Assembly (NCBI GenBank): GCA_022410635.1
Contig: JAJVDF010000361.1
Span: 811,440-875,439 of the forward strand
Length of the DNA: 64,000 nt
Direction: 5' to 3'
DNA from: Tretioscincus oriximinensis
Lineage: Eukaryota; Chordata; Lepidosauria; Squamata; Gymnophthalmidae
Part shown: one piece after another, positions 1-10,466 of the stretch
How positions within the stretch are numbered: position 1 is the first letter of the stretch
Layout: every line of letters starts with the position of its first letter
Notes under the pieces: generated by a model
The model's database searches: none
What the model was told of the DNA's origin: nothing
The model's input: the letters and a program-made list of their open reading frames with translations, nothing else
Program-made: the position numbers and the translations under genes

Positions 1-747
1 AATAAGTGTGAAAGTCCAGTATTAACTTCAGATTTACTGGGTTAGATGGAACAGAATTTAGCTTCATCATTGTTGTTCATTGTGTAGAGATAGGATAACC
101 TTTCAATACATACTTTAACTTTTCCGGAACAGGCTTTCTCACCCTGTTTCAGAACCAGCAAACTGTCGGAGAGTGGGTGCTGGGTTCATTCTGCTCCAGT
201 TTTGACTTCTGGTGTGCCCTTTAATATAGTGACAAGGCTTTGAAGGCCTGGAGCAAAAAATCCTGGCCTATGGAGTTTCTTCCTATGGTGTTTCCTGGAG
301 TGCTACTGAAAGATCTTCCTATACCAGATTATGGAAGCATGTTGTCTACCTATTCTGTGATCTCACATAATGACTCTGGGCTGGTTGTAAAGCTCAGTGT
401 CAAGATCTACAACTATACCAGGATGGAATACCACTTTGGGTGTCCTTAGTCTAATCAACATCTAATATGAATGAAACATGCTGAGGTGAGATCTGCTATT
501 ACCCTGACACAGGTGTCAATGTTGAAATTATGAGATTTGTTTCACCCTATCTTCACAAACAGGATGTGCTAGTAACAGGCTTAAATGTGATCATGGGTGT
601 TCTGGTGGATGTTTGCACAAATCTTTTCAAGACCATTTTTAAATGATAATTGTCCTTTTTTTCTTTTCCATTTGTCACCAAATAATAATGAGAATTCAAC
701 TCTATGTTGTATGGATCTGGTATCAGGTTGTCTTTAAATTGCTGCTA
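1..747. other. No recognisable feature
   Basis: AT-rich sequence. The open frame at 240-449 has no family resemblance and looks like chance. No repeat was recognised. Confidence 0.6.
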
Positions 748-839
748 AATATCAGGACCTTAAGAGAAAACTGATATTTTTTTAATCTTTTTTTTTTTTT
801 TTTGAAAAAGTGTCAGTTTTCTCTTAAGGTCCTGATATT
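748..839. repeat. Perfect 27-bp inverted repeat around a T-tract
   Basis: Arms at 748-774 and 813-839 are exact reverse complements (core ATCAGGACCTTAAGAGAAAA) and flank a 38-bp loop that is mostly T. The T-tract and its lead-in are repeated again just downstream (about 845-885), suggesting a local duplication or template-switch event. Confidence 0.8.
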
Positions 840-884
840 AAAAAAAAACTTATATTTTTTTAATTTTTTTTTTTTTTTTTTGGG

Positions 885-1183
885 GGGGGAAAGAAGAACA
901 AGAAGAACAAGAAGAAGAAGAAGAAGAAGAAGAAGAAAAAGAAGAAGAAGAAGAAGAAGAAGAAGAAGAAGAACAACAACAACAACAACAACAAGGACTA
1001 GAACAAGAACAAGAACAAGAAGAACAAGAACAAGAACAAGAACAGGAAGATGAAGAAGAACAAGAAGAAGTGGAAGAAGTAGAAGAAGAACAACAAGAAG
1101 TAGAAGAACAACAACAAGAAGAACAACAGGAAAAAACAACAGGAAGAACAACAACAGGAAGAACAACAAAAAGAAGAAGAACA
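885..1183. repeat. AAG/AAC trinucleotide microsatellite, imperfect
   Basis: About 300 bp of interrupted AGA and ACA triplets preceded by a G-run and a T-run. It is almost pure purine apart from C in the ACA units. Open frames over it on both strands (Arg/Thr-rich and Leu/Val-rich) are artefacts of the repeat. It may have grown from a SINE tail, since the SINE-B tails in this window are the same triplet on the opposite strand, but no SINE body is visible beside it. Confidence 0.85.
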
Positions 1184-1542
1184 CTGACAAAAAATCAAAA
1201 TGATTTTGCTATGCATTAAATAGTTTTTACTAACAGTTGCAAGAAGTACATGCTGATCTGAGAATCTACCCTTAAACTATGATTTGTAAGAAAAGACTTC
1301 AAACATTTCATATAAAATATAATCTAATTCTTGGGAATCAAAATGCAGATTTCTGATCCTGGCTTGCTTCCCAGAAATATCTTATAAGTATGTTTAATGG
1401 ATACAAGAAGAGTTCTGCTACATCAGATCAAAGGTCTAAACAGTAAAACATTCTGTTCTCACCATACCCAGCCAAATGTCAATGGGCAGATTGAAAGCAC
1501 AATGATATTATTCCACTCATTCTCCAATGCACAACCAGCCTA

Positions 1543-2150
1543 CGAACATAAGAGGGGCACTGATGAATTGGGCTGGATCCTATCTAGTCCAGCATTCTGA
1601 CTCACATAGAGACCCACCAATTGTACCTGGGTTAGTCCAAAGCAGAAGGCAAAATCTTCACCTGCCTATTTCTCTATCTCAGAGGCATTATCAAGACATC
1701 CATCCTAGTAGCTGTTTATACCCTTGGTGTCCATGAACTTGTCTAATCCTCTCTGAAAGTTATCAAGTGTTCTAGCTACTACCACCTCTTCTGAAAGTAA
1801 ATTCCAAAGGCTGTGAAAAAATACTTTGTCCTCACTCTTCTGTCCATCAGTTTCAAAGAGTGCCCCCTGAAAATATTTTTTCTCTCTTCACCTTATTCAT
1901 CCCATGTATGATATAAACTTCAATCAGATCGCCTCTCAAATGCCATCTTTCAAGGCTAAAGAGACCCAGACATTGCAGCTAGATTTCATAAGGGAGGTGC
2001 TCCAGCCCCTTGGTCATTCTTGTTGCCCTTTTCTGCACCTTCTCTATTTCCACAATACCCCTTTTGGGATGCGATAAACAAAATTGTACTCAGTATTCCA
2101 AATGTTTACAATTCCACAGATTTATAAAGAGGCAACACAACACTTCCTGA
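1543..2150 (-). mobile_element. CR1-type LINE 3' end
   Basis: Read on the minus strand, this holds the end of the reverse-transcriptase C-terminal region, then the 3' UTR, ending in a CTTATGTTCG-type terminus. The same sequence recurs at 7366, 51948, 60356 and 63913 and, in sense, inside 55775-57335. The part at 1900-2060 corresponds to the coding segment reading LERRRLRGDLIEVYKIMHG in the 56-kb copy, here broken. Confidence 0.8.
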
Positions 2151-2764
2151 CTTGTTTCCGGTTCCTTTCCTAATTATCCCTAACTATTACTCTCACTCCA
2201 AATGTAGCATGAAGATTACACCAAGGAACCATTGAGGCCTTAAGTTCCCGTGGAATCTATTGAAGTGGCTTATATGGCCACTCAGAGTTGGTAGCCATCA
2301 TTACAATTGGCAGATTCCATAGCTAATTATGCTGTGTGCAAAAATATGTTGGTTGGTTGCCTATAATTTATTAGGGAACACTTAGGAAAACAGTAGCATG
2401 CTTCACGCCATAAGCTCCATTTATGTATTCATGCATTCATTCTTCAATAGACACTAATGTCAGCTAAAGAGAAAACCTGCCCTTTCTTGCAACAAGTTGT
2501 AATTGCTTTGCCAGAATGTCAATATTATTTTTTTATTTTAAATGTTAAACAATTTAGATACATTATATACACAAATGCTCAGCTTTTATGTTATCTCATC
2601 AAAAAGCAGTACCATCTTCTTTCACAATAGCAAACTTGCATTCCTTACTTAAAATGTTTAAAATCTAAGAATACAAGATAACAATAAAGCTTGTAAAGAT
2701 TCAACCTCTCTAACAGGCAACCAATGAAATCCATGGCTGCCAAGTTCAATACTAATGTAACTTA
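2151..2764. other. No recognisable feature
   Basis: AT-rich intronic sequence with no repeat or coding signal that I recognise. Confidence 0.5.
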
Positions 2765-2984
2765 GGCTGACCAGATGACCCCTTTTTTGGGGGGGGGGGG
2801 TTTGAAAACCCGGTTTTGGGGTGCCTCCCATTTTTTTCTGAGGAATTGTTTTTCAAAAAAAGATTTTNTTTTCAATTTTCTTTTTGTTTTTTACTTTGTT
2901 TTTCCTCAGAAAAAAATGGGAGGCACCCCAAAAATGGGTTTTCACCCCACACACACACACACAAAAGGAGTCATCTGGTCAGCC
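2765..2984. mobile_element. Hairpin MITE family H, copy 1
   Basis: Near-palindromic element with ends GGCTGACCAGATGACC and its complement, flanked by TA on each side. Each half carries CCC..GGG runs, then GGTGCCTCCCA and TTTTTCTGAGGA, meeting at an A/T-rich loop. Four other copies of about 200 bp and one long relative occur here. An AC dinucleotide run has grown in the right arm. Confidence 0.85.
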
Positions 2985-3436
2985 TAATTTAACTAGTACA
3001 GTATAATCAATGAATGGTTGCCATATTGCTATCAATATTTGCACAATTTCTTAGCAGTTTTAGCTGAATTGCAAAGCTTCAAAGAGTGGTAAAACACTTC
3101 CATATGGACAATTTGGTGCTTGTTTTTAGTGCCAAAGGAAAACCAATTTAAACTCTGGTCACACCTTTGCTTTTAAACTTTTTTCAGTTTGCCTTCAGTT
3201 CTGAAGAATGACTTTCATCTTTTCTTTTTTTTCCTGGACAAAACTCTGTTCTTCAGAATTGAATTAAAGAAGGTTTAACATAAAGGTGGGATCACAGCCT
3301 TGACTGTATTCAGATGCCATTTATGCATTCCAGTGTGTTTGGATAAAAATGTTCTAAAAGATTAAACCCATGAGATTAAAGGTGGAATAAGAATAAGATG
3401 ACCATATACTACTGTCACATATGTTACATCCAGACA

Positions 3437-4046
3437 TCACACCCAGAAATTATCCTGGAAATAGACTGACCAGATTTTCTGAGGGCCAAACTGGGGTAAT
3501 TAATATTCATGTTAATTTGCATATTCATAAATATGCAAATCACCCACCAACATGCATTCACTTCTGAAATTCCCGCCTGAGAAATCTGTGATGCATGTGA
3601 GAATTTTTTTAAGTACATGAGAATTTTTAAACTGTGTGAGAATTTTTGGAGTGCATCAGAAATTTGCATTTTTTTATTTTTTACTGAGGGGAGGGTGCCT
3701 TCAGGAGCTGGCCCTGGTTGCTAGAGACTCCTAGTGGTGGTGCAGTGCATTGTTTTTTCTTTTAAAAAAATCATTTTTTAAGTGTGCAAGAATTGTTTGA
3801 AGTGCATGAGAAGTGTGAAATTTTATTTTTTACTGAGGGGAGGATGCCTTCAGCAGCTGGCCCCAGATGCCAGAACCCTCTAGTGGTGGTACAGTGATTT
3901 TTTTTAAAAAAATATATTTTTAATTTTTGTAAAAAAATTTCTTCAGCAAAAAATTGGGGGAAAAGATCCCCCCCCCAATAGGAGGGTGGGGTAGACACCC
4001 CAAAACTGGGTTCACCCCCCAAAAAAGGGATTTTCTGGTCAGCGTA
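3437..4046. mobile_element. Long-form relative of hairpin MITE family H
   Basis: Between TA dinucleotides at 3462-3463 and 4045-4046 the ends read GACTGACCAGATTTTCTGAG and its near complement, as in family H. The inside is longer (about 580 bp): a GAATTTTT-spaced tandem section at 3595-3665, and a 68-bp block (ACTGAGGGGAGG...TAGTGGTGG) present twice, at 3682-3749 and 3831-3898. An inverted second copy lies at 9452-9885. The 26 bp outside the left TA are also shared by both copies, so the true boundary may lie further out. Confidence 0.75.
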
Positions 4047-6929
4047 CTTCATTATGCCATTTGAATATTCTGAAGTAAAATGTGGATATTCCAGAATAAA
4101 GTAGTCCAGACATCATTTTATTCCAGAAAAAGGAGATACAGTGAAATAAGTATGTGATACCTGGATGTAGTCTACGAGACTTTTGAGAAGCTTCTTTTGT
4201 TATTTGTGAACACAGCCTACAATAACAGATAAGTTTGGGTTATGTCTTGCATGTCTCCAACAACTTTTGAGCTGTTTGTTTGCTATAACTGGATAAAACA
4301 CAACTTAGGAATGACAGCATAGTTTTTGCTGGTAATTATAACAGTAATTTGCCAATAACTTCTGAAAAGACACCAAAGATTGAACACAGCCATTCTGCTT
4401 CATCACTGAGTCCTAAANCGCCCTAAACCCACCTGTACTCAACACTGACAGGCAAGATTTCCTTCTCAGATTTTATTATACATTGAAACGAATGCTGTTT
4501 AATCATCCAGAATAACTAAAGGGTTGCAAATGTAAAAAAGAAAAGAAAAGAAAACAAGAAAAGAAAAAGAGATTCTTCTGCTTTATCATACATTTATAAA
4601 TTTAATGGTCAATTATACAAATGTAATCACTGTTATATGCTAAGAACAGCAGAAGCAAGGGTAGCGTTAAACTGGCATTTCCAGAGCTTGACCCTATTGT
4701 ATCAACATCCTGCCTCTTTTTCCTTCACTGACAAATGATATAAATTACAATGGAAGAACTACCTATGGGAAACTTTGAACATTATCCATGTTTGAAGAGA
4801 AACATGGCTAGGTTGTTGACATCTTTTGGGCACTTAAAATAAATTGGTCAAATTCTTTCTCAGGGAGTGGGCCCCAATGTCTATATTTATAAAAAGACAA
4901 GCTGCCAACATTTTTAACTTTCTGGTGATGAAGTTTCCTTTTTAAATGTTTGATAATGCAGTGTAAATGTCAGATTAGAATTTAAAATAGAACACACGTA
5001 TTTCTTCATAATGTTTTAGGAATACAATGTTGTTATGTATCAGTGGTAAAATATGTCTGATCTTGATATAGCACCACCTTTGAGAAATGGCCACAAAATG
5101 GAGCGAAAACTCTTTATATATATATTTTAAATATATAATGTGTTAAAGGTTTTTTTGACTTATCTGAAAATACCATGTTTCTGGCACAGAAACAAAAAAG
5201 AGGAAATAGAAGAGCTTGTAAGAAAGCAAATAGATCAGGCAAATGAAATCAAAGGTGGGGGGCAGGCAATTTTTTTTCTATAAATAATAGTATTTTTATG
5301 CTGATATACCACCATTTTGCTTCAGACAGAATACATTTGTTCTTGGTGAAGTAAAAGAAGAATTTATAAAATTATAATTAAAAAAGCTAAGAAATGGAAT
5401 AGCAATCTATGGGAGACATTTTTTTTTNAAAAAAAGTCATGTACCGCCTTTGTCTACGTCACTTTCACAATGAGATCTACCTTATTCAAATTCTTTTCAG
5501 TTGGAAAAAATTGAGGAAAGAAAATTATGATTTCATAGGAAATCATTTCTATTCCATTGACAGTATTCCATCATAATATTTNAAAAAAATGATTTCTGGA
5601 TTGTGCTTTATTTTAAAGAGAGGAAGTCATCATTTGGTGGAAATATGAGGCTTTGAAAATACCATCAGTGCAACAGAAAACTGGAACAGGAAATGCAATC
5701 CTTGTTCTTTGTGTTCTTATCACCTGGCAAAGCACCCATGGCCATACTTTCTGATCAGATATACAAGCTAAATGATAGATTTAAAGTACGTGCCGGAACA
5801 GTATCTAATTTACCAATTGAAGCTGTGTTAGATTTTTGTGCTAATTTTTAATTTTGAATCTGCTTCCTTATCATGCGCCTGGTTCTATTCTTAACTTTCC
5901 CCAAAATCCCCCCCAAATCTTAAGCAATACAAGGGATTTCTCCCTTCTTCTTCTGTTTATCATTTCATATCCTCTTGTTTCCTTGGTTTGGTTTTCTGTT
6001 AAGAAGAAAAAATAAACTATGTTTAAATAGTATTTATCGCCATAATCACAATGCAGTTCCTATTGGGGAAACCTAATTTTGTGCTATTCTGTAGTTCCTC
6101 AATTACAGAATTTTAATAATTCTGTAATTATACCAGTATAGAATTGCACAAGGATAGGTTTCCTCCAATAAGGCCTGTATTGCATTATGAAAATTGTGTG
6201 GTTACCACAAAAGAAGAAAAGGAGGAGGCAGAGGAGGGCAGGAGGAGGAGAAGGCAGCACATGATGGGGAGAACCAGTGGTTATCAACTATCTCTGATGT
6301 TGCTTCCAAGCATGTATTCCCATTCCTTTCCTTCTCCCTCTTCCCTTTGGCCGTTTCTTGCTTTCCTTCAGCTTATTTTCATCTCCCCCCTCCCCCCCTN
6401 CCCGGGAATATGGACAATCATTCCACTAGCATGGGGGGAGCAGCAGATGCCAATGCATGGTGGGAGCAGTGGATTCCAAAGTAGCAAGAGCTTCCCCCCT
6501 GGGGGAATAAAAACCACATTGAGACTGAGCCTATCTTGTTCACCACCATAGAAGGGAGAAGGCAGCACAAGAGAAAAGGAGGAACCAGAACCCCACCCAG
6601 CTCTCCTTGCTAGGATTTCAAATAAATTATAGCTTGTATGCAGAATATCAAGCCACCAGAGCTTCTTCTAACAGCAGTCACTCCAATTTCAATATCCCCA
6701 GGTTTGGAAAGGAAGGGAAAAATGAAGTGAAGCTGAATTCTCTCTTCTTTCCTCTCAAACAGATTATTTTGTCCCAGTGGGAACATAGCCTTAGTGTTAA
6801 CATCCAAACTACTAATTCTTTGAATTCATGTGCTTTCAAAACACACATGAGCTCCCAAAAACAATGCAGCCATATGCACTTGCCTGAGTGGATGCCTGAT
6901 CCTAGAGAGAAGGCTTTCTCATAGTTCTC
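4047..6929. other. Long AT-rich stretch, mostly unassigned
   Basis: Contains short patches only: a TTCCAGAATAAAGTAGTCCAGA-like patch near 4090-4160 that recurs loosely at 10930, 16780, 17470 and 52760, an AAAAG run at 4530-4570, and a GGA-rich patch at 6215-6260. No gene or well-preserved repeat was seen. Ns at 4419, 5428, 5582 and 6400. Confidence 0.5.
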
Positions 6930-7215
6930 CTTCACTCAGAGATGCAAGGGAAGGGACATACAAGACAAATTTTCTATGGTGATTCTGCAATACACTCCCT
7001 TTGGAGGTTGATCCAGGCAACAACGTTGTATGATTTTGGGCATCTGGTTAAAACATAGCTCTTAACCCAGGCTTTGATATTTAATGGAATAGAGAGAGGT
7101 TATATTTTAAATACAGTATGTTTTAGTTGTATCTTCTATGTTTTGTCATTTTTTATCATTGTAACCACTTTTGGGACCTTCAAATAAAGAACAGGATATG
7201 AAATCTTAAATTAAT
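6930..7215 (+). mobile_element. L2-like LINE 3' end, decayed
   Basis: A broken frame at about 6985-7075 resembles the conserved LPLEV...LK..LF.Q.F tail of L2-clade ORF2 in reptiles. It is followed by a UTR with ATTGTAACCACTTTTGGGAC and an AATAAA/TTAATAAAT end. The call rests on remembered family patterns, not a search. Confidence 0.45.
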
Positions 7216-7365
7216 AAATTGCTACAACAGCTGCAAATGGCGCAGAATGTACCTACAAATGAGGAATGAATGGAGCAGAGGTTAAGAGATGGTCTCTCAA
7301 TCCAAAGATTCATTCTTGAAGCACTGTCAGCCACAGAGAGGGGTGACCAACTTATTCCAGTTTCA

Positions 7366-7512
7366 TAAGACATAAGAAGAGCCATACTGAATTGGGCTAG
7401 ATCCAATCTAGTCCAGCATTCTGTCTCACACAGAGGCCCACTAGATGCTTCTATGCAGTATGAACAGAAGAAGGCAAAATATGCATCTGTTCTCGACTCC
7501 CTGCAAATGGCT
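7366..7512 (-). mobile_element. CR1-type LINE 3' fragment
   Basis: Begins CATAAGAAGAGCCATACTG and shares the CATTCTGTCTCACACAGAGG block with the other minus-strand CR1 ends here. It is cut off sharply at the following SINE-B fragment. Confidence 0.75.
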
Positions 7513-7705
7513 TCAGCTTTAGCCAACCCAGTTGTTCAAAAGAACTTTGCGAAAGCATTTTTCAATTAGATTAATGGGTACTGCCACAAATGTGGTGGGG
7601 AAGATAGAATAGATATAAGCCTTCGGCTGAAAACTAACTTTGTAAGGTTCTGTGATTCCCTTCAGGTGAGAAGGGCAGGGTGTAGAAACCAGATCTCCCT
7701 CCTGA
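7513..7705 (+). mobile_element. SINE-B copy, 5'-truncated
   Basis: Starts at the TAGCCAACCCAGTTGTTC block and runs through GGTGGGGAAGATAGAATAG and a decayed form of the CTTTGAG..CCTT tail. The tRNA-like head is absent. Confidence 0.75.
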
Positions 7706-9451
7706 AAATGACACATTCATGACTCTATCTTACCTTCATTGTACTCTTAGCACAGATCTCTACCTCTGAATCTAGTCTCCCTCAAAATATTAGATAACTC
7801 AAGGGTGCAGAAATATAAAATTATATCAAAGTACCATTATAAAGGTGTTTTTTTNNNAAAAAAACCATTCCTTTAATAAAACGTGCCTTCTACTCAGATA
7901 TCTGTCAAAAGAACCCTCCATAACTATCCTAGCACACCTAAGAACCTACCTTATTTTCCCACAGTGCAGGTTAAATTTGCTTCGAGTCAGGCCTGCCCCT
8001 TGACTATGAATGGTTGCCACTGATTCATCACTCTGAAGGAAACCAATTTCTGTGATTATGTTCTTGCAAAACCAATCTTCAGAGCTTTGAATCCCAAACA
8101 CTGAAGAGACATTCTTTCTAAGACTTCAAAATGAGGTCAGATAAAAGCAGAGAAATAATGTCTGCCCTTACAGACTCAACTTTGCCAGAAAGTCCCTCTT
8201 TTAAGTTTGTCTAATTGCACCCCCAGTTACCTGACAATAATAACNGCAAAAGCAACAACATACCAGTAAATAATTCAATATATATAGGATTTTGGAAGGA
8301 GGGAAATGAATTAGGTTCGGCTTAGGTATTATTAAGAATCCCCAGCTGACTGTCCAATTTCTGTGATGCCAACTGTCCCAGATACGCAGCTGCTTTTCAG
8401 GGGAGAAAAAACTCATTAGTGCAAAGCAACAAGAAAATATAATAGTGAGCCAAAACTCAAACAGGCAGTAATTTAAGATCATCGCAAAAGCAGCTGCATC
8501 ATTCCAGCCACATGGTTCACGCTGCTAAATGCCTTTGAACAATATTCAAGTGAGGACTAAGCATGCCCTTATAAACAAAATTGTAGGAGCCCAGTCTTAT
8601 CTTTTCAGATGGGTTTGCCCAACAATCTTAAGTTCCCAAACAATGAAAGGAAACAGGTGCCTGAAGAAAATAGCTTAGAGCTTCTGAAATAGCTTCCTGG
8701 GGAGAAATTCAATATAGGTATCTCCAGGGAACTGACTTTAAATCAGAGTATATTTACACAGGAGATGAACTGTGTGCCAGTTTTAAACATATAGTGCACT
8801 ACATAATCTGACACCAAGTGGTTTTGTTTGATTGGCGTCTTGATATGTTATGCTGTGTGCAAGGAATGTTTTATGTACAAATGTAATTATATAAAATTTA
8901 TATATATTTAATGGCATCACGCTATTTAGTACGTTAATCCATTTTCAAAACTGTAGCTAGCCAACGTACTCTTGCCCTCCCTACCAGTTTGGAAATATTG
9001 CTCAATATTCTTATCCCCCACACACAAACTTCTCCTTTGAGGAAATATATCTAGTGTGCAAACTCTGGCTTTCAGGATTCCTTTCTTCCCCAGAACTCTC
9101 ACAAAAAGAAGTATGCATATTTACATATTTATGCTACTATAGTACTACATTATAACACCAATGTTATATCAAAGTAGAACATTGATAACCCATTCATAGC
9201 TGGAATACTACACAAAGTTTTATTTGCAACATCAATCAAGGGTGTATAGATCTTGCAACATTCAAGCGATTTAATTTAGAAAATAGAGTATAATAGATTT
9301 ATAAAATGAGATATAAGTCAGTCATATCTTTACCTTAAATTTCTTCAGTTCATTCCTTAAGAGTGGGGTTTAATGTAGAGGGAAACTGAATCAGGCCCAT
9401 TCTTCAGAACTAAGCTGAAAGTTTAAAAATGGTGACCACATCCAAAGTGTG
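7706..9451. other. No recognisable feature
   Basis: AT-rich intronic sequence, with Ns at 7855-7857 and 8245. No repeat family or exon recognised. Confidence 0.5.
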
Positions 9452-9885
9452 CATGGAGCACCACCACTAGGGGGCTCTGCCAACTGGGGCCAGCTCCTGA
9501 AGGCACCCCCAGTAAAAAAATAAAAATTACCATGCACTTCAAATTATTCTTACACACTTAAAAATGATTTTTTTTTAAAAAAAAACAATTCATTGCACCA
9601 ACAATAGGGGTCTCTAGCAACCGGGACAAGCTCCTGAAGGCACTCTCCCCTCAGTAAAAAATTTAAAAATTCAAATTTCTCATGCACTCTAAAAATTCTC
9701 ACAGTTTAAAAATTCTCACACACTTAAAAAAATCCTCACATGCTGCACAGATTTCTCAGGCGGGAATTTCGGTAGGGAATGCATGTTGGTGGGTGATGTG
9801 CATATTTATGAATATGCAAATTAGCATGAATATTAATTACCCCGGTCAGTCTATTTCCAGGATAATTTCTGGGTGTGATAAAATA
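9452..9885. mobile_element. Long-form H-related element, inverted second copy
   Basis: Reverse complement of the element at 3437-3900. It shares the ATTTGCATATTCATAA-type block, the GAATTTTT tandem section and two copies of the ACCACTAGGGGGCTCT/CAGCTCCTGAAGGC unit (9460-9516 and 9596-9656). The far terminus seen in the first copy is missing, so this copy is truncated. The first unit contains CCACTAGGGGGCTCT, close to the CTCF core. Confidence 0.75.
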
Positions 9886-10399
9886 GCACTGTGTTCTGTG
9901 CACCTCTTGAACTGGACTACTACAGGCCAGTTCTGTTAGCACACTTCATATGGAAAGCATTGCCCTGGTGTTCTATGGCAGGAAGCCCACTCAAACCGCC
10001 TATTTTTTAAAATAATAATAATCAGTTTGTCATACCAGGACTGCGAATTTCCTTTACAAAATACTCTTTTTCAACATTGTGTTTTCTTTTATAGGAAAGT
10101 ATTGAACCAAAATAAATATGGAGGGAAAGAGATAGACAGACAACATAATTTGGTATGAATACACACATTATTTTTACACATGCAAAGGTGTTTTCTTTGG
10201 TTCACATAGTGTAGCACCTTAGAGTCCTGTGATATTTTATGCATCTCTTGTCAATTTCATGCACAAAGCTTGGCAACAAGAAAAACCTGACAAGTATCAG
10301 GAACATGATTGGCAGCACCATGACTGATAGCATGAGTCAAATCAATTGGCAGCAACACTAGGATATCCCCCTCTTGGACTGCAGAATTACTTTCAGAAT

Positions 10400-10466
10400 T
10401 GACCTTTTGGGATTTAAAACTGTGAGGGTCATAAAAGGGTAAATAACTTTGTGCTTTTAATAAGTT
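10400..10466. repeat. 67-bp inverted-match partner A
   Basis: Exact reverse complement of 13310-13376, starting TGACCTTTTGGGATTTAAAA. No terminal structure is visible around it. Confidence 0.85.

Noticed and set aside
802..1190. Arg/Thr-rich and Leu/Val-rich open frames
   Set aside because: Products of a triplet microsatellite without codon structure.
3424..4052. Minus-strand open frames over the long H-related element
   Set aside because: The element is non-coding; frames are shadows of repeat sequence.
6144..6568. Overlapping open frames on both strands
   Set aside because: Low-complexity purine/pyrimidine-rich sequence with an N; no family resemblance.
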